From JAGVIE01 sp964520905 (lineage in GTDB: Bacteria; Bacteroidota; Ignavibacteria; UBA10030; SZUA-254), in contig CAZFQL010000002.1 in NCBI GenBank assembly GCA_964520905.1, positions 1 to 64,000 of the forward strand: a stretch of 64,000 bases of DNA, given 5' to 3'. Within the stretch, counting starts at the first letter, position 1. Each line of letters starts with the position of its first letter. Shown in pieces: positions 8,920-17,708 of the stretch. A program made the translations under genes and the position numbers. Below the pieces are notes generated by a model. The model did not search any database, was not told the origin of the DNA, and was given only the letters and a program-made list of their open reading frames with translations.

Positions 8920-9866
8920 AACGAACTCCTTCCAATAATATGTGTTCCCGTTTGACCATCGAGCGCGGCGACAATATGTTCCGGGTCGGTAATAATAACT
9001 TGTTTTCCGCCACCCTCAAGAAAATCGATCGTTGCTTCAATCTTCGGTTTCATACTTCCCTCGAGGAAATGTCCTTCTAGAAGATATTTTTTCGCTTCTT
9101 CAAGAGAAATTTTGTGAATTGCTGTTTGATTCGGTTTCTTGAAATTTATGTACACCTGTTCGACTTCAGTTGATATGATAAAACACTCAACGTCAAGTTG
9201 ATTTGCAAGCAGCGCCGAAGCTCGATCTTTATCGATTACTGCCTCTACGCCTATGATGGTTCCATTTTCTTTGCTAACCGGAATTCCGCCTCCTCCTGAA
9301 GCAATCACAATAATCCCTTTTTCCAGACAATCTTTTATGATTTCAAGTTCAATTATATCCAATGGCTTCGGGGAAGGCACAACCCTCCGATATCCGCGCG
9401 CGGCATCTTCAACGATATCCCAGCCGAGTTCGTCCTTTTTTTTCTGGGCAGCTTCTTTTGAATAAAAAGGACCTATCGGTTTCGTTGGATTCAGAAATGC
9501 CTTATCATGCTTATCGACAAGCACCTGAGTGATGAGACCTGCGACCGGTGTTGAAATATTTTTACTTTTCAAAATTGACTGAAGAGATGTTTGCAAAATG
9601 TAACCGATTTCTCCCTGCGTCATCGCCACACAAACATCGAGCGGCAGAGTATAGGTTTGTGACGAGCCTGCTTCAGACCGCAGAAGCTGTGAACCGACCT
9701 GCGGTCCGTTACCGTGTGTAATCACGATTCTATAACCGCGTTCGGCAAGCTCACCGACTTGTACTGCTGTTGTATGCGCATTCGCAAATTGCTCGGGGAT
9801 AGTGCCTTTCTGTCCGGCACGGATTAACGAATTACCCCCTATCGCAATAAGAACGGAATTCTTCAG
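8916..9866 (-). CDS. arcC: Carbamate kinase, probable CTG start
   Basis: The first ATG/GTG/TTG codon in frame (GTG at 9725) would remove the nucleotide-binding N-terminus. Reading upstream, the frame stays open and encodes a normal carbamate kinase start: KNSVLIAIGGNSLIRAG. The only plausible initiator is CTG at 9866-9864, with AAGGGAG at 9879-9873 placed 6 bases before it. This gives 316 residues, the usual family length. The enzyme interconverts carbamoyl phosphate plus ADP with carbamate plus ATP. The start lies 1 base after the ornithine carbamoyltransferase stop, and the end overlaps the next gene, so translation is probably coupled. Confidence 0.9.
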   Translation of the reverse strand: MKNSVLIAIGGNSLIRAGQKGTIPEQFANAHTTAVQVGELAERGYRIVITHGNGPQVGSQLLRSEAGSSQTYTLPLDVCVAMTQGEIGYILQTSLQSILKSKNISTPVAGLITQVLVDKHDKAFLNPTKPIGPFYSKEAAQKKKDELGWDIVEDAARGYRRVVPSPKPLDIIELEIIKDCLEKGIIVIASGGGGIPVSKENGTIIGVEAVIDKDRASALLANQLDVECFIISTEVEQVYINFKKPNQTAIHKISLEEAKKYLLEGHFLEGSMKPKIEATIDFLEGGGKQVIITDPEHIVAALDGQTGTHIIGRSSL

Positions 9867-9867
9867 A

Positions 9868-10794
9868 TCATTCTCCCTTCATCAGTGTAAACATGACTGC
9901 CTTCTGAGTGTGCAGGCGATTCTCTGCTTCATCGAACACAACCGAGTTTTTTGAATCCATAACTTCATCTGTAACTTCTTCGCCACGATGGGCTGGCAGA
10001 CAGTGCATAAAGATAGCATCGGATTTGGCGATGGACATCAATTTTTTATTTACCTGATAATTTTTGAATATCATCAGTCTCTTCTCTTTTTCCGCTTCTT
10101 GTCCCATGCTCGTCCAGACATCGGTATAGATTACACTTGCACCTTTCACTGCTTCTTTAGGATCATGGATAATTTCTACCGTGGATCCCATCTTCTTACC
10201 TACCGCCATGGCAATTTTAAAAATATTCTTATCAGGTTCATAACCTTTAGGCGTAGCCGCAACGAAATTCATACCAACCTTTGCAGCGAAGAGCATCAAC
10301 GAATGACATACATTGTTTCCATCTCCGACGAAAACAAATTTCTTCCCCGAGAAGCTCCACATCTTTTCGTGAACCGTCAAAAAATCACCCAGCGCCTGGC
10401 AGGGATGCTCTAGATCTGTAAGAGCATTGATTACAGGAACTCTGACCGCCTTAGCGAGGTCTGTGCAGGTTTTGTCAGCATAAGTACGAACAACAATACC
10501 ATCTACCCAACGCTCAAGATTCTTCCCTGTGTCATAAACGGACTCGCGTTTGCCCAGACTTATATCAGCCTGTGTTAGATAGATAGCATGCGCACCGAGC
10601 TGGTGTATTCCGACATCGAAAGTCACGTGAGTTCTGAGCGACTGCTTTTCAAATATGGTCGCAATCGATTTCCCTTGCAGTGAAGTTGAGTAATTTTTCG
10701 GTTCCGACTTAATTTTCTTTGAGAGATCGATTAATTGATACAATTCATCTGTCGACCAATCGGCGATGCTTAAAAAATCTTTTTTCATAAACAA
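9868..10794 (-). CDS. argF: Ornithine carbamoyltransferase
   Basis: 308 residues. The carbamoyl-phosphate motif reads SLRTH (52-56) instead of STRTR, but Ser52, Arg54 and Thr55 are kept. R103-T104, HPCQ (130-133), the ornithine SMG loop (229-231) and HCLP (264-267) are present, so ornithine is the expected acceptor. No other arginine genes are adjacent. It sits between a cDPGS-like GTPase and carbamate kinase, so it could run in the catabolic direction (citrulline to ornithine plus carbamoyl phosphate, then ATP). That use is inference. Confidence 0.9.
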   Translation of the reverse strand: MFMKKDFLSIADWSTDELYQLIDLSKKIKSEPKNYSTSLQGKSIATIFEKQSLRTHVTFDVGIHQLGAHAIYLTQADISLGKRESVYDTGKNLERWVDGIVVRTYADKTCTDLAKAVRVPVINALTDLEHPCQALGDFLTVHEKMWSFSGKKFVFVGDGNNVCHSLMLFAAKVGMNFVAATPKGYEPDKNIFKIAMAVGKKMGSTVEIIHDPKEAVKGASVIYTDVWTSMGQEAEKEKRLMIFKNYQVNKKLMSIAKSDAIFMHCLPAHRGEEVTDEVMDSKNSVVFDEAENRLHTQKAVMFTLMKGE

Positions 10795-12123
10795 TTATCC
10801 CTTTATCTTCTTTAAAAAATTTGTGAGAATATCATTCAGATCAGGTTTTGCGATCTCATCCAGATCATAATTGACACGAACCGAAGGTTTATTAATCTTA
10901 ATGATGCGTCGAAGATCGATTGGAGTTCCAATTATGACAGTGTCACAATCCACCCGATTAATTGTCGTCTCCAAATCCTTGATTTGTTTTCCGCCGTAAC
11001 CCATAGCCGGAAGGAGCGTTCCAATTTTAGGATATTTTGCAAAAGTTTCTGCAATAGAATTCACAACCCATGGACGTGGATCGATAACTTGCGAGGCTCC
11101 GAATTTCTGAGCGGCGATTATACCCGCACCGTATGCCATCTCACCGTGCGTAAGAGTCGGTCCATCTTCAACGACAAGAACACGTTTGCCGCGGATAAGT
11201 GTTTCATCCTCTGCTGTAATCGGTGATGCGGCTTCTATTACAATTGCATTTGGATTAACGGCACGAATATTTTTTCTGACAATATCTATATTTTCCCGCG
11301 TTGCAGATTCAACTTTGTTGATGATAATTACATCGGCAAGCATGATGTTAGTCGCACCTGGATAGTAACTGATTTCATGACCCGGTCTATGAGGATCGGC
11401 AACGGTGATAGTAAGATCGGGTAGGTAAAACGACATATCGTTATTGCCGCCATCCCAGACGATCACATCGGCTTCTTGTTCCGCCTGCCGGAGGATTGCC
11501 TCATAATCAACACCGGCATAAATTATCGTCCCATGTACAATGTGCGGCTCGTATTCCTCCATCTCCTCAACAGTACATTCAAATTTAACAAGATCATCCA
11601 GTGTTTGATAACGTTGTACCTTCTGTTTTACCAGATCACCGTACGGCATAGGATGACGTATAGCTACGACTCGTTTGCCCATCTCGCGGAGAAGCTTACA
11701 AACTTTTCGAGATGTTTGGCTCTTTCCTGAACCTGTGCGCACTGCAACGACCGCTATCACCGGAACCTTGCTCTTCAACATAGTCGGCTTTGCACCAAGT
11801 ACTTTAAAGTCAGCGCCGGCAGCCATGACGAATGAAGCTTTCATCATTATGTAGTTGAACGAAACATCCGAGTACGCAAACACTACTTCATCGACATTAT
11901 TTTTTTGAATCAGCTCTTTTAGATCCGACTCGGGAAAGATTGGAATTCCCTTTGGATAGAGTTTACCTGCAAGCTCGGCTGGATACTTTCTGCCATCGAT
12001 ATTTGGTATTTGAGTTGCGGTAAATGCTACTACCTCATAAAGTTCATTATCGCGATAGATGGTATTGAAGTTATGGAAATCTCTTCCTGCTGCACCCATT
12101 ATAATTACTTTAATCTTCTTCAT
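10795..12123 (-). CDS. Cyclic 2,3-diphosphoglycerate synthetase-like P-loop protein
   Basis: 442 residues, near the length of the archaeal cyclic 2,3-diphosphoglycerate synthetase. An N-terminal Rossmann-like part starts KKIKVIIMGAAGRDFHNFN. A P-loop follows at about 129-135 (RTGSGKS), then a SIMIBI-type GTPase-like core with 'VIVWDGGNNDMSF' and 'DVIIINKVE'. The archaeal enzyme makes a thermoprotectant, and bacterial relatives have no settled role. The stop directly abuts the argF start, so the protein belongs functionally with the carbamoyl-phosphate genes. The real substrate is not known. Confidence 0.75.
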   Translation of the reverse strand: MKKIKVIIMGAAGRDFHNFNTIYRDNELYEVVAFTATQIPNIDGRKYPAELAGKLYPKGIPIFPESDLKELIQKNNVDEVVFAYSDVSFNYIMMKASFVMAAGADFKVLGAKPTMLKSKVPVIAVVAVRTGSGKSQTSRKVCKLLREMGKRVVAIRHPMPYGDLVKQKVQRYQTLDDLVKFECTVEEMEEYEPHIVHGTIIYAGVDYEAILRQAEQEADVIVWDGGNNDMSFYLPDLTITVADPHRPGHEISYYPGATNIMLADVIIINKVESATRENIDIVRKNIRAVNPNAIVIEAASPITAEDETLIRGKRVLVVEDGPTLTHGEMAYGAGIIAAQKFGASQVIDPRPWVVNSIAETFAKYPKIGTLLPAMGYGGKQIKDLETTINRVDCDTVIIGTPIDLRRIIKINKPSVRVNYDLDEIAKPDLNDILTNFLKKIKG

Positions 12124-12207
12124 ATATGAATCCTCTGAAATTTTGATTTAAACAGCAAAATCAAATATTCTCAATTGAAATAGACGATTTTGGTGTAAAG
12201 ATTTGAA

Positions 12208-12429
12208 TTATTGGTGTGTAAATCTACGATTTTTTCCGATGGGACACAAAAAACTGTGCACACAACCCTGACAGTCAACCTCGATATGAGGCAGAGAGGC
12301 ATTACAGCGAGGACATAGCTCTACCAATGGATTGTCGATAGTGAACTTGCATTGCGGACAAGCCCGTGCTTCAGAACTTAGCTTTTGTTGAAGATTGGTA
12401 CTTTCGCTCGAAGCATTGTTCATGTTCAT
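12208..12429 (-). CDS. Small zinc-ribbon/cysteine-rich protein in the feo operon
   Basis: 73 residues with seven cysteines: CPQC (24-27), CPRC (39-42), CQGC (53-56) and C62. The first two pairs form a classical zinc-ribbon spacing. The start lies immediately after the feoB stop. Small cysteine-rich proteins at this position (FeoC and others) are thought to assist or regulate FeoB, but this one does not look like FeoC. Iron, zinc or Fe-S binding all remain possible. Confidence 0.65.
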   Translation of the reverse strand: MNMNNASSESTNLQQKLSSEARACPQCKFTIDNPLVELCPRCNASLPHIEVDCQGCVHSFLCPIGKNRRFTHQ

Positions 12430-14313
12430 TCAAATAACAATATGTGAAACGAGACCGCCGATAAAAAATGCAACCACCCATGTCCCGATCCAGATGATCA
12501 TCCCTTCTTTCAACCCGCGCTCTTTCATCATCACCATCAGTGACGCTATGCAGGGAACAAAAAGAGTGATTGTAATGAGAGCAACGGTAATTTGCATGGG
12601 CGATAAAGACATGTGATATAATCCTGCCGCACCGAAGTCCCGCCGAACGACACCCATGATGAATGCTATTGAGGCATCAGCCGGAAGTTGGAGCCAATGA
12701 GTAGTGAGTGGAATTAGTAATTGCTCTAAGTAAACAAGCAAGCCTGTAATCTGAGCGATTCCCACGGCAAGCGCTCCTACAAAAAACCAGCCCGATGCTT
12801 CTTTCATAAAATTATATGTTCGGTAAATAGTTTTCCGGATAACATTTTGAAGTTGTGGAATACGCATCGGCGGCAGATCAAGAAGTAATGGAGCCGATTC
12901 TCCTTTTAAAAATTTATTTAAGATTGTACCGATAGCGATTAAGACAGCGAGGATAGTGATAGTATAAACAAGCATCGGGAGTATTCCGGCGCCTGCCAAG
13001 AGCGCCGCTATTACCGCAAGCTGTGCAGAGCATGGGATTACAAACTGAAGAAGCGCAGTGGCAATCGTTTTTTCTCTCTCTGTTCCCAGCAATCGTGTTG
13101 TTATGGTTGCAGAGGTGACACATCCAAAGCCAAGGATGAGCGGTATAACAGCTCTTCCATTCAATCCAAGCACACTTAATGTTCTGTCCACCATAGTTGC
13201 TAATCGAGGAAGATATCCACTGTCTTCCATCAGAGAAAGTGCGATGTAAAATGCTGTTACGAGCGGGAGAAGTAAGAATATAAGATACGTTGTTGTCATC
13301 GTTATGATGCCGAAATCACCAACGAGGAGCGTATTCCACCATGATGATACCGGAATCATCCTGGTGATAATCTCGCGAAGCCAGGGTTCCCAAAGAGCTT
13401 TGCCGATTTGCTGTTCAGTGAAATTCACTACATCCTGAGCAACAAATTTTCCGACGAACAGATAAGCAAGGAAGAGCGCCAACGCGAGAATAGGAATACC
13501 GGTCAAAGGTCTGATCGCCCAGCGACCAATTAACTCCGAATATCTTTTCTTCGGTGAGACATCAACCACGACCTGATTGACAATATAATTGACGCGGTTT
13601 CTTCGCTCTATGTATATCTCGTCGCGTGCATTACCGGGCGGAACACCATGCCGCTTAGCAATGAACTCGTCTCCTTCGAGAATCATCAGAGCTTCGGCTT
13701 GCGAGCCGACCATCTTCAACATCGAATGAAGCGAAGCATGTCTTCCTTCCCGTTGAACACCTTCACGAGCACTCTCAATTGCATATGCGAGTTTATCGAA
13801 CCCAACCTTCTTCACTGCAACTATTGGAATGACCTCGACACCCAAAAATTGAGAGAGTTTACCGAGATCGACCTCGATACCGTGCCGCTTCACATCATCC
13901 ATAAAATTTAGCAGCACGACAATCTTTTTTCCCATATCAATTAATTGCTGCGTGAGGAAGAGATCCCTCTCGAGGTGTGTCGCATCAACGATGTTCAGAA
14001 TAATATCGGCGCCGAGAATCTCATCACGCGCTACAATCTCTTCATCATTGAACGATGACACACCGTAAACACCCGGCGTATCGTAAACAACGTAATTGAG
14101 ATAATAGCCCTTTATGATCTCAACTGTCGTTCCGGGATAATTGGAAACCTCGACATTCATCCCGCTCAATTCGTTAAAGACTAACGATTTACCGACGTTA
14201 GGATTACCAACAAGCACCAGCTTCGACTTGTTGATATCCTTCTCAAAAAATGAAAGATCGGGATGACAATGTTTTTCAAAATGATTTAAATTCTCTGATT
14301 TATTTTCTTCCAT
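12430..14313 (-). CDS. feoB: Ferrous iron transporter FeoB
   Basis: 627 residues. The N-terminal G domain has GNPNVGKS (36-43), the switch NYPGTT (59-63), DTPG (78-81) and NFMD (136-139). A helical GDI-like part follows, then a long membrane domain with Gate repeats (for example 'LILGFGCVTSATITTR' and 'VPCIASLMVMM'). It is shorter than E. coli FeoB (773), as in many anaerobes. FeoB drives Fe(II) uptake across the inner membrane. It is co-transcribed with feoA (2-base gap) and the zinc ribbon. Confidence 0.95.
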   Translation of the reverse strand: MEENKSENLNHFEKHCHPDLSFFEKDINKSKLVLVGNPNVGKSLVFNELSGMNVEVSNYPGTTVEIIKGYYLNYVVYDTPGVYGVSSFNDEEIVARDEILGADIILNIVDATHLERDLFLTQQLIDMGKKIVVLLNFMDDVKRHGIEVDLGKLSQFLGVEVIPIVAVKKVGFDKLAYAIESAREGVQREGRHASLHSMLKMVGSQAEALMILEGDEFIAKRHGVPPGNARDEIYIERRNRVNYIVNQVVVDVSPKKRYSELIGRWAIRPLTGIPILALALFLAYLFVGKFVAQDVVNFTEQQIGKALWEPWLREIITRMIPVSSWWNTLLVGDFGIITMTTTYLIFLLLPLVTAFYIALSLMEDSGYLPRLATMVDRTLSVLGLNGRAVIPLILGFGCVTSATITTRLLGTEREKTIATALLQFVIPCSAQLAVIAALLAGAGILPMLVYTITILAVLIAIGTILNKFLKGESAPLLLDLPPMRIPQLQNVIRKTIYRTYNFMKEASGWFFVGALAVGIAQITGLLVYLEQLLIPLTTHWLQLPADASIAFIMGVVRRDFGAAGLYHMSLSPMQITVALITITLFVPCIASLMVMMKERGLKEGMIIWIGTWVVAFFIGGLVSHIVI

Positions 14314-14315
14314 CT

Positions 14316-14570
14316 TTATTTTTCCTTATCACCGAGAACAACCACCATAATCTGTTTAGCTAACTGGTGACCGATTGCAATCTGCTGTCTATTTTTTTGC
14401 ACGACTATCGTTCCCCCCGGTAATCGCTCAAGACATTTTACTTTCTCGCCTTCGTGGATACCCAAACGAACAAATTGCGCTTTAAGCGTCCCATGGGGCA
14501 CAGAAGTGATCCTCAGGTTCAGACCTGTTGTAGCTGAATTAAGCGGGATAGTATTCTTAGATTTTAACAT
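14316..14570 (-). CDS. feoA: FeoA-type SH3-like protein
   Basis: 84 residues, the size of FeoA. It has the small beta-barrel pattern: a hydrophobic start, 'VRLGIHEGEKVKCLERLPGGTIVVQKNRQQIAIGHQLAKQIMV'. The 'IGxxLAxxIxV' ending is typical. FeoA is a cytosolic partner of FeoB. This gene leads the operon, with a possible Fur-like site just upstream. Confidence 0.93.
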   Translation of the reverse strand: MLKSKNTIPLNSATTGLNLRITSVPHGTLKAQFVRLGIHEGEKVKCLERLPGGTIVVQKNRQQIAIGHQLAKQIMVVVLGDKEK

Positions 14571-14592
14571 AATTTATTTCATTTTCGTTCTT

Positions 14593-14611
14593 TGAATAAT
14601 AATGATAGTGA
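14593..14611 (-). promoter_or_regulatory. Possible Fur-like box before feoA
   Basis: The sequence holds ATAATAATGATA, matching the ATAATGATA half of the Fur consensus, 23-41 bases before the feoA ATG. The second half-site is weak. Fur control of feoAB is common, but here it rests on a partial match only. Confidence 0.3.
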
Positions 14612-14699
14612 ATTCGTCTCAAAAAGGACAAAACACTCTGCAATATGATTATAATTTAAGATAAGGATATTGCTTTTCCAAACATAAGTTGTTTGCGTC

Positions 14700-14721
14700 A
14701 TCCCGACATGTTTCTATTCGG
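14700..14721. repeat. Short palindromic (REP-like) element
   Basis: TCCCGA and TCGGGA flank 10 bases. It shares the 'tcccga' arm with the element at 30872-30914, suggesting dispersed REP-like units. Confidence 0.4.
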
Positions 14722-15137
14722 GATCTGAACCACGCAATTTTAGTATAGATGCTGACTAATCCCGCTCTTTGGAGCGAGACAGCAAGACGGGAGATTTAGG
14801 GTTAAATTGCCCGGTAAATTAGGGCAATACTGTGCTTGTTTTATGCTTGACATTGAGAATATTATTTTGTAAAATCTTGGGCGGTAATATAGCGAGGTTT
14901 GGAGTATAGAAGCTGCACTTATCATAATAAGGCATCTTAAAAATAACCGAAATTCATACTTGAAAATGTGCCGCGCGTTCATGAAGTCAGTAGCCGAACA
15001 ATTTGTTCAATCGCTAAATGGTTGTCTTTTTACAAAATTATGACAAATCCATGACAATCTCTTCCACAAATCTTTGCACAATACTATCGTTCACAATGAA
15101 AATGTCTTAGCATGAACATTACTAAAAAGGAAAAGCC

Positions 15138-16118
15138 ATGAAAACACCCATTTGCGCTTTTGTCATCGTCCTCTTGATCGGAACTCTGCTTCCGTTCGAT
15201 GCGTCTTCCCAGAATCAGCCTCTTGTAGTCGTGAGCCCTCGTGTTGGCGGCGTCATTGACTGGCAGGAAGTAACAACGTACAGGCTTTTTCCAACCATCA
15301 AAAACTTCCACTCTGCCTCGTTCTATCAGGCACCTGACAGCACCTTGTCGGCAGTGGTCCAGCTAAAATCCACTGAAGGGATCTTTAGTGATTCGGTTTT
15401 CGCAATTTCTTTCGGGCTTCTAAATGCTTACGCTGAACGTATCGATCATTGGGAAGAACTGTTACAAGGGACATATCAGATGGGCACATCACTAACGCAT
15501 ATTCTATATGACGATGGTACTCCGTTGAAGCTACCATCGACCGTATCCATGGAGACACTCAGTTCTCCTCGTCATGGTTCTACTGATGCCATTCCACTCG
15601 CACTGAACATCTCAGAACTTTTACGTCCGAGATTTGAGACAATCCGCCTCGATGTCGCGATAGGTTTCGTGCTCAGCAATTTTTCCGAAATAGAACAACT
15701 GACTGGAGGCCCAAACAACGTTTACATCCCAGCAACGCTTTATGTTCAGGTTCCAATTATGGAAGATCCGTCAATCATGTTGATCGGCGGTTGGGGGTTT
15801 GCGGTCGGAGGAGGAGGGGGAGGTAGTATTTACTCATTTTCATCCTTTCTCCTGTACCGACCAGGCAGCTTTTCTTTTCTCAAACCGATCGTTGGGTTTG
15901 GGGCAGGGTATACAAATTACAACTATTCTAGTCCTGGAATCATCATTAACGCTTCCGAGTCGTATCCTGCGCTTCTCTTGGGACTGAACATTGTTCCTCA
16001 TACTTTCGCCATTTTGCTTACATACCCCCTGACGAGAGGACTGAATACAACGTTCGAGTCAAAGTCGTACACCATTAAACCTGCAGGATTCGGATTAAGC
16101 CTGCTTTTGTCACTCTGA
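15138..16118 (+). CDS. Secreted protein, possibly outer-membrane beta-barrel (unrecognised)
   Basis: 326 residues with a clear signal peptide (about 1-24, ending 'FDASSQ'). The second half is rich in Gly/Tyr/Ser with alternating hydrophobic strands ('LIGGWGFAVGGGGGG', 'VGFGAGYTNYNYSSPG') and ends in aliphatic residues (GLSLLLSL), as outer-membrane barrels often do. I recognise no family. An AAAAGGAAAAG ribosome site lies 5-15 bases before the ATG. It is followed 18 bases later by the lipoprotein gene at 16137, so the two probably act together. Base composition is slightly more GC-rich than in the flanking genes. Confidence 0.65.
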   Translation: MKTPICAFVIVLLIGTLLPFDASSQNQPLVVVSPRVGGVIDWQEVTTYRLFPTIKNFHSASFYQAPDSTLSAVVQLKSTEGIFSDSVFAISFGLLNAYAERIDHWEELLQGTYQMGTSLTHILYDDGTPLKLPSTVSMETLSSPRHGSTDAIPLALNISELLRPRFETIRLDVAIGFVLSNFSEIEQLTGGPNNVYIPATLYVQVPIMEDPSIMLIGGWGFAVGGGGGGSIYSFSSFLLYRPGSFSFLKPIVGFGAGYTNYNYSSPGIIINASESYPALLLGLNIVPHTFAILLTYPLTRGLNTTFESKSYTIKPAGFGLSLLLSL

Positions 16119-16136
16119 AGATTGCACTCTTAAGAA

Positions 16137-17708
16137 ATGAGGCCCAATATGAAATCTACGATCTGTATTTTTAGCCCCTTCATCCTTATCGCCGCCCTAA
16201 TCGGAAGTGGCTGCTTTGCCACGTACCAGCTGGAAAACAAAACCGAGTTGCAGCAACGGGATGGTAAAGGCCCGATCCGAGCACTCACAGTCGATTCACT
16301 CCTGTACACGTTGGAAACATTCTCGTTTAATGACTCGCTTCTCAGCGGACGCGGGACCCTTAAGCAGCACGGTCTGACCGCTCCGTTCGATGGATCGATC
16401 CCGTTCAGTCATATTGTTTTCATTGAGGGGCTTGAAACCAGCTACTGGAAAGCGGTCTGGGTAATTCCGATGATGGCGGGAGTTGTGGGCGGTTTGGCCA
16501 CCATGATGGACGAACACCCCAAGTTCAATATCCATCGGCCGAGCGGCGGTTCCTGCCCTTATGTATACGCTTTCGACGGTACGCAGTTCAAACTGGAGGC
16601 AGAGGCATTCGGTACATCAATCTCAAAGGCGCTCGAAGCGCAAACATTCAACCTTCTTCCCTCCCTTGTGCCCGTTGATGGGCGCCTCACAGTCCGTGTC
16701 AGTAATGAACGGCCGGAGACTCATCTGCTGAACAGTGTGCATCTTCTCGTCGCCGATGCACGAGAAGCCTCGTCGGTCGTCCTGGACATCGACAACGTCC
16801 TTTGGCCACTCCCTCACGCCGTTCCTCCAGCCGCCGCCCGCGACCACTCAGGGAAGAATATCCTGATTGATATTGTAAACAAGGACAGGTGCTACTGGAA
16901 ATCAGATCTAGCTCACACAGCACCCTTCTCAGCATTCCGGGACGAACTGGAGGTACAGTTCGATCTTCCGCGAGGTGCATCGGAGGCAACGCTTGTGATC
17001 CACGCTATCAACACTGAACTGATTACTGAAGTGTATCGCTCCGTGGGCGCTGTTCTGGGAGATGCGACGCTGCTGTTCTACCACGCGCTGGAGCAGGACC
17101 CGGAACTCCAAAGCAACATACGGGAGTGGATTCGCGAGTGCAATCTTCGAATTGAAGTGGCAAATGGCACCAACTGGAAAGAGGTAGGCATGATGCCGCC
17201 AGAGGCGAATGTGGCGCCATTCTCCCGTGCGATTCGGATCAGCAACCTGGGTGGCCTCCAAGGCCCGCTTCGCGTGAGGCTTTCTTCGCTGACCGACGTG
17301 TGGCGCATCGATGCTGTGTCAATAGATTTCTCCCCAGTGCAACCTCTCCCCCTTCACCAATTGGAAATTATCTCTGTGAGTGCCTCCGACCAAATGAACT
17401 GGGAAGGCGCCATTAAGTCCAGCGATTCATCGTATGCGCTCATTCTACCTCCCAATTATCTAGACATAACGTTCGCTTCGGCCCCGACAATCGGCTTACA
17501 AAAACCGGTTTACATCTTAGCAGCCCAGGGATACTTGTATGAATGGTTTTCGCAGTCAATAGAACACGCATCGTCTGTCGTCTCAGCAACATTCACGGAG
17601 AGTGATCGAATTGCAATATTCAAACTGCTTATCAAACAAAGGGATATTTTTCTTCCTCCAATATATGCCGGATGGCGAAAAGCCACTGAGGAGGAGAACA
17701 GCAGGTGA
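16137..17708 (+). CDS. Large lipoprotein with a 'CPYVYAFDG' domain (function unknown)
   Basis: 523 residues. The N-terminus has a signal segment and lipobox ending 'LIGSGC' (Cys at about residue 26). A hydrophobic stretch 'WVIPMMAGVVGGLATMM' follows near residue 105. From about 140 the pattern 'SCPYVYAFDGTQFKLEAEAFG' and 'VRVSNERPETHLLNSVHLLV' resembles a domain I have met in surface lipoproteins of this phylum, with no known role. ATG codons at 16137 and 16149 are both possible starts. Codon use leans to G/C more than its neighbours, which may hint at transfer. Confidence 0.65.
   Translation: MRPNMKSTICIFSPFILIAALIGSGCFATYQLENKTELQQRDGKGPIRALTVDSLLYTLETFSFNDSLLSGRGTLKQHGLTAPFDGSIPFSHIVFIEGLETSYWKAVWVIPMMAGVVGGLATMMDEHPKFNIHRPSGGSCPYVYAFDGTQFKLEAEAFGTSISKALEAQTFNLLPSLVPVDGRLTVRVSNERPETHLLNSVHLLVADAREASSVVLDIDNVLWPLPHAVPPAAARDHSGKNILIDIVNKDRCYWKSDLAHTAPFSAFRDELEVQFDLPRGASEATLVIHAINTELITEVYRSVGAVLGDATLLFYHALEQDPELQSNIREWIRECNLRIEVANGTNWKEVGMMPPEANVAPFSRAIRISNLGGLQGPLRVRLSSLTDVWRIDAVSIDFSPVQPLPLHQLEIISVSASDQMNWEGAIKSSDSSYALILPPNYLDITFASAPTIGLQKPVYILAAQGYLYEWFSQSIEHASSVVSATFTESDRIAIFKLLIKQRDIFLPPIYAGWRKATEEENSR

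Larger units (their letters stand above)
14571..15137. other. Gene-free spacer of 567 bases with palindromes
   Basis: No credible coding frame; an 80-codon minus-strand ORF here has no protein-like character. The stretch holds the feoA promoter region on its left. Two short palindromic elements follow: TCCCGA...TCGGGA at about 14700-14721, and a CGCTC-TTTG-GAGCG hairpin at about 14762-14775. Its right part is AT-rich and presumably carries the promoter for the gene at 15138, but no clear -35/-10 pair is visible. Confidence 0.5.

Noticed and set aside
14740..14982. 80-codon minus-strand ORF
   Set aside because: Irregular composition, no ribosome site, overlaps palindromes; no sign of a protein.
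16296..17308. Several long minus-strand ORFs opposite the lipoprotein gene
   Set aside because: They are shadows caused by higher GC; they are Arg/Pro/Ser-rich, overlap each other, and the plus frame has a signal peptide and lipobox.
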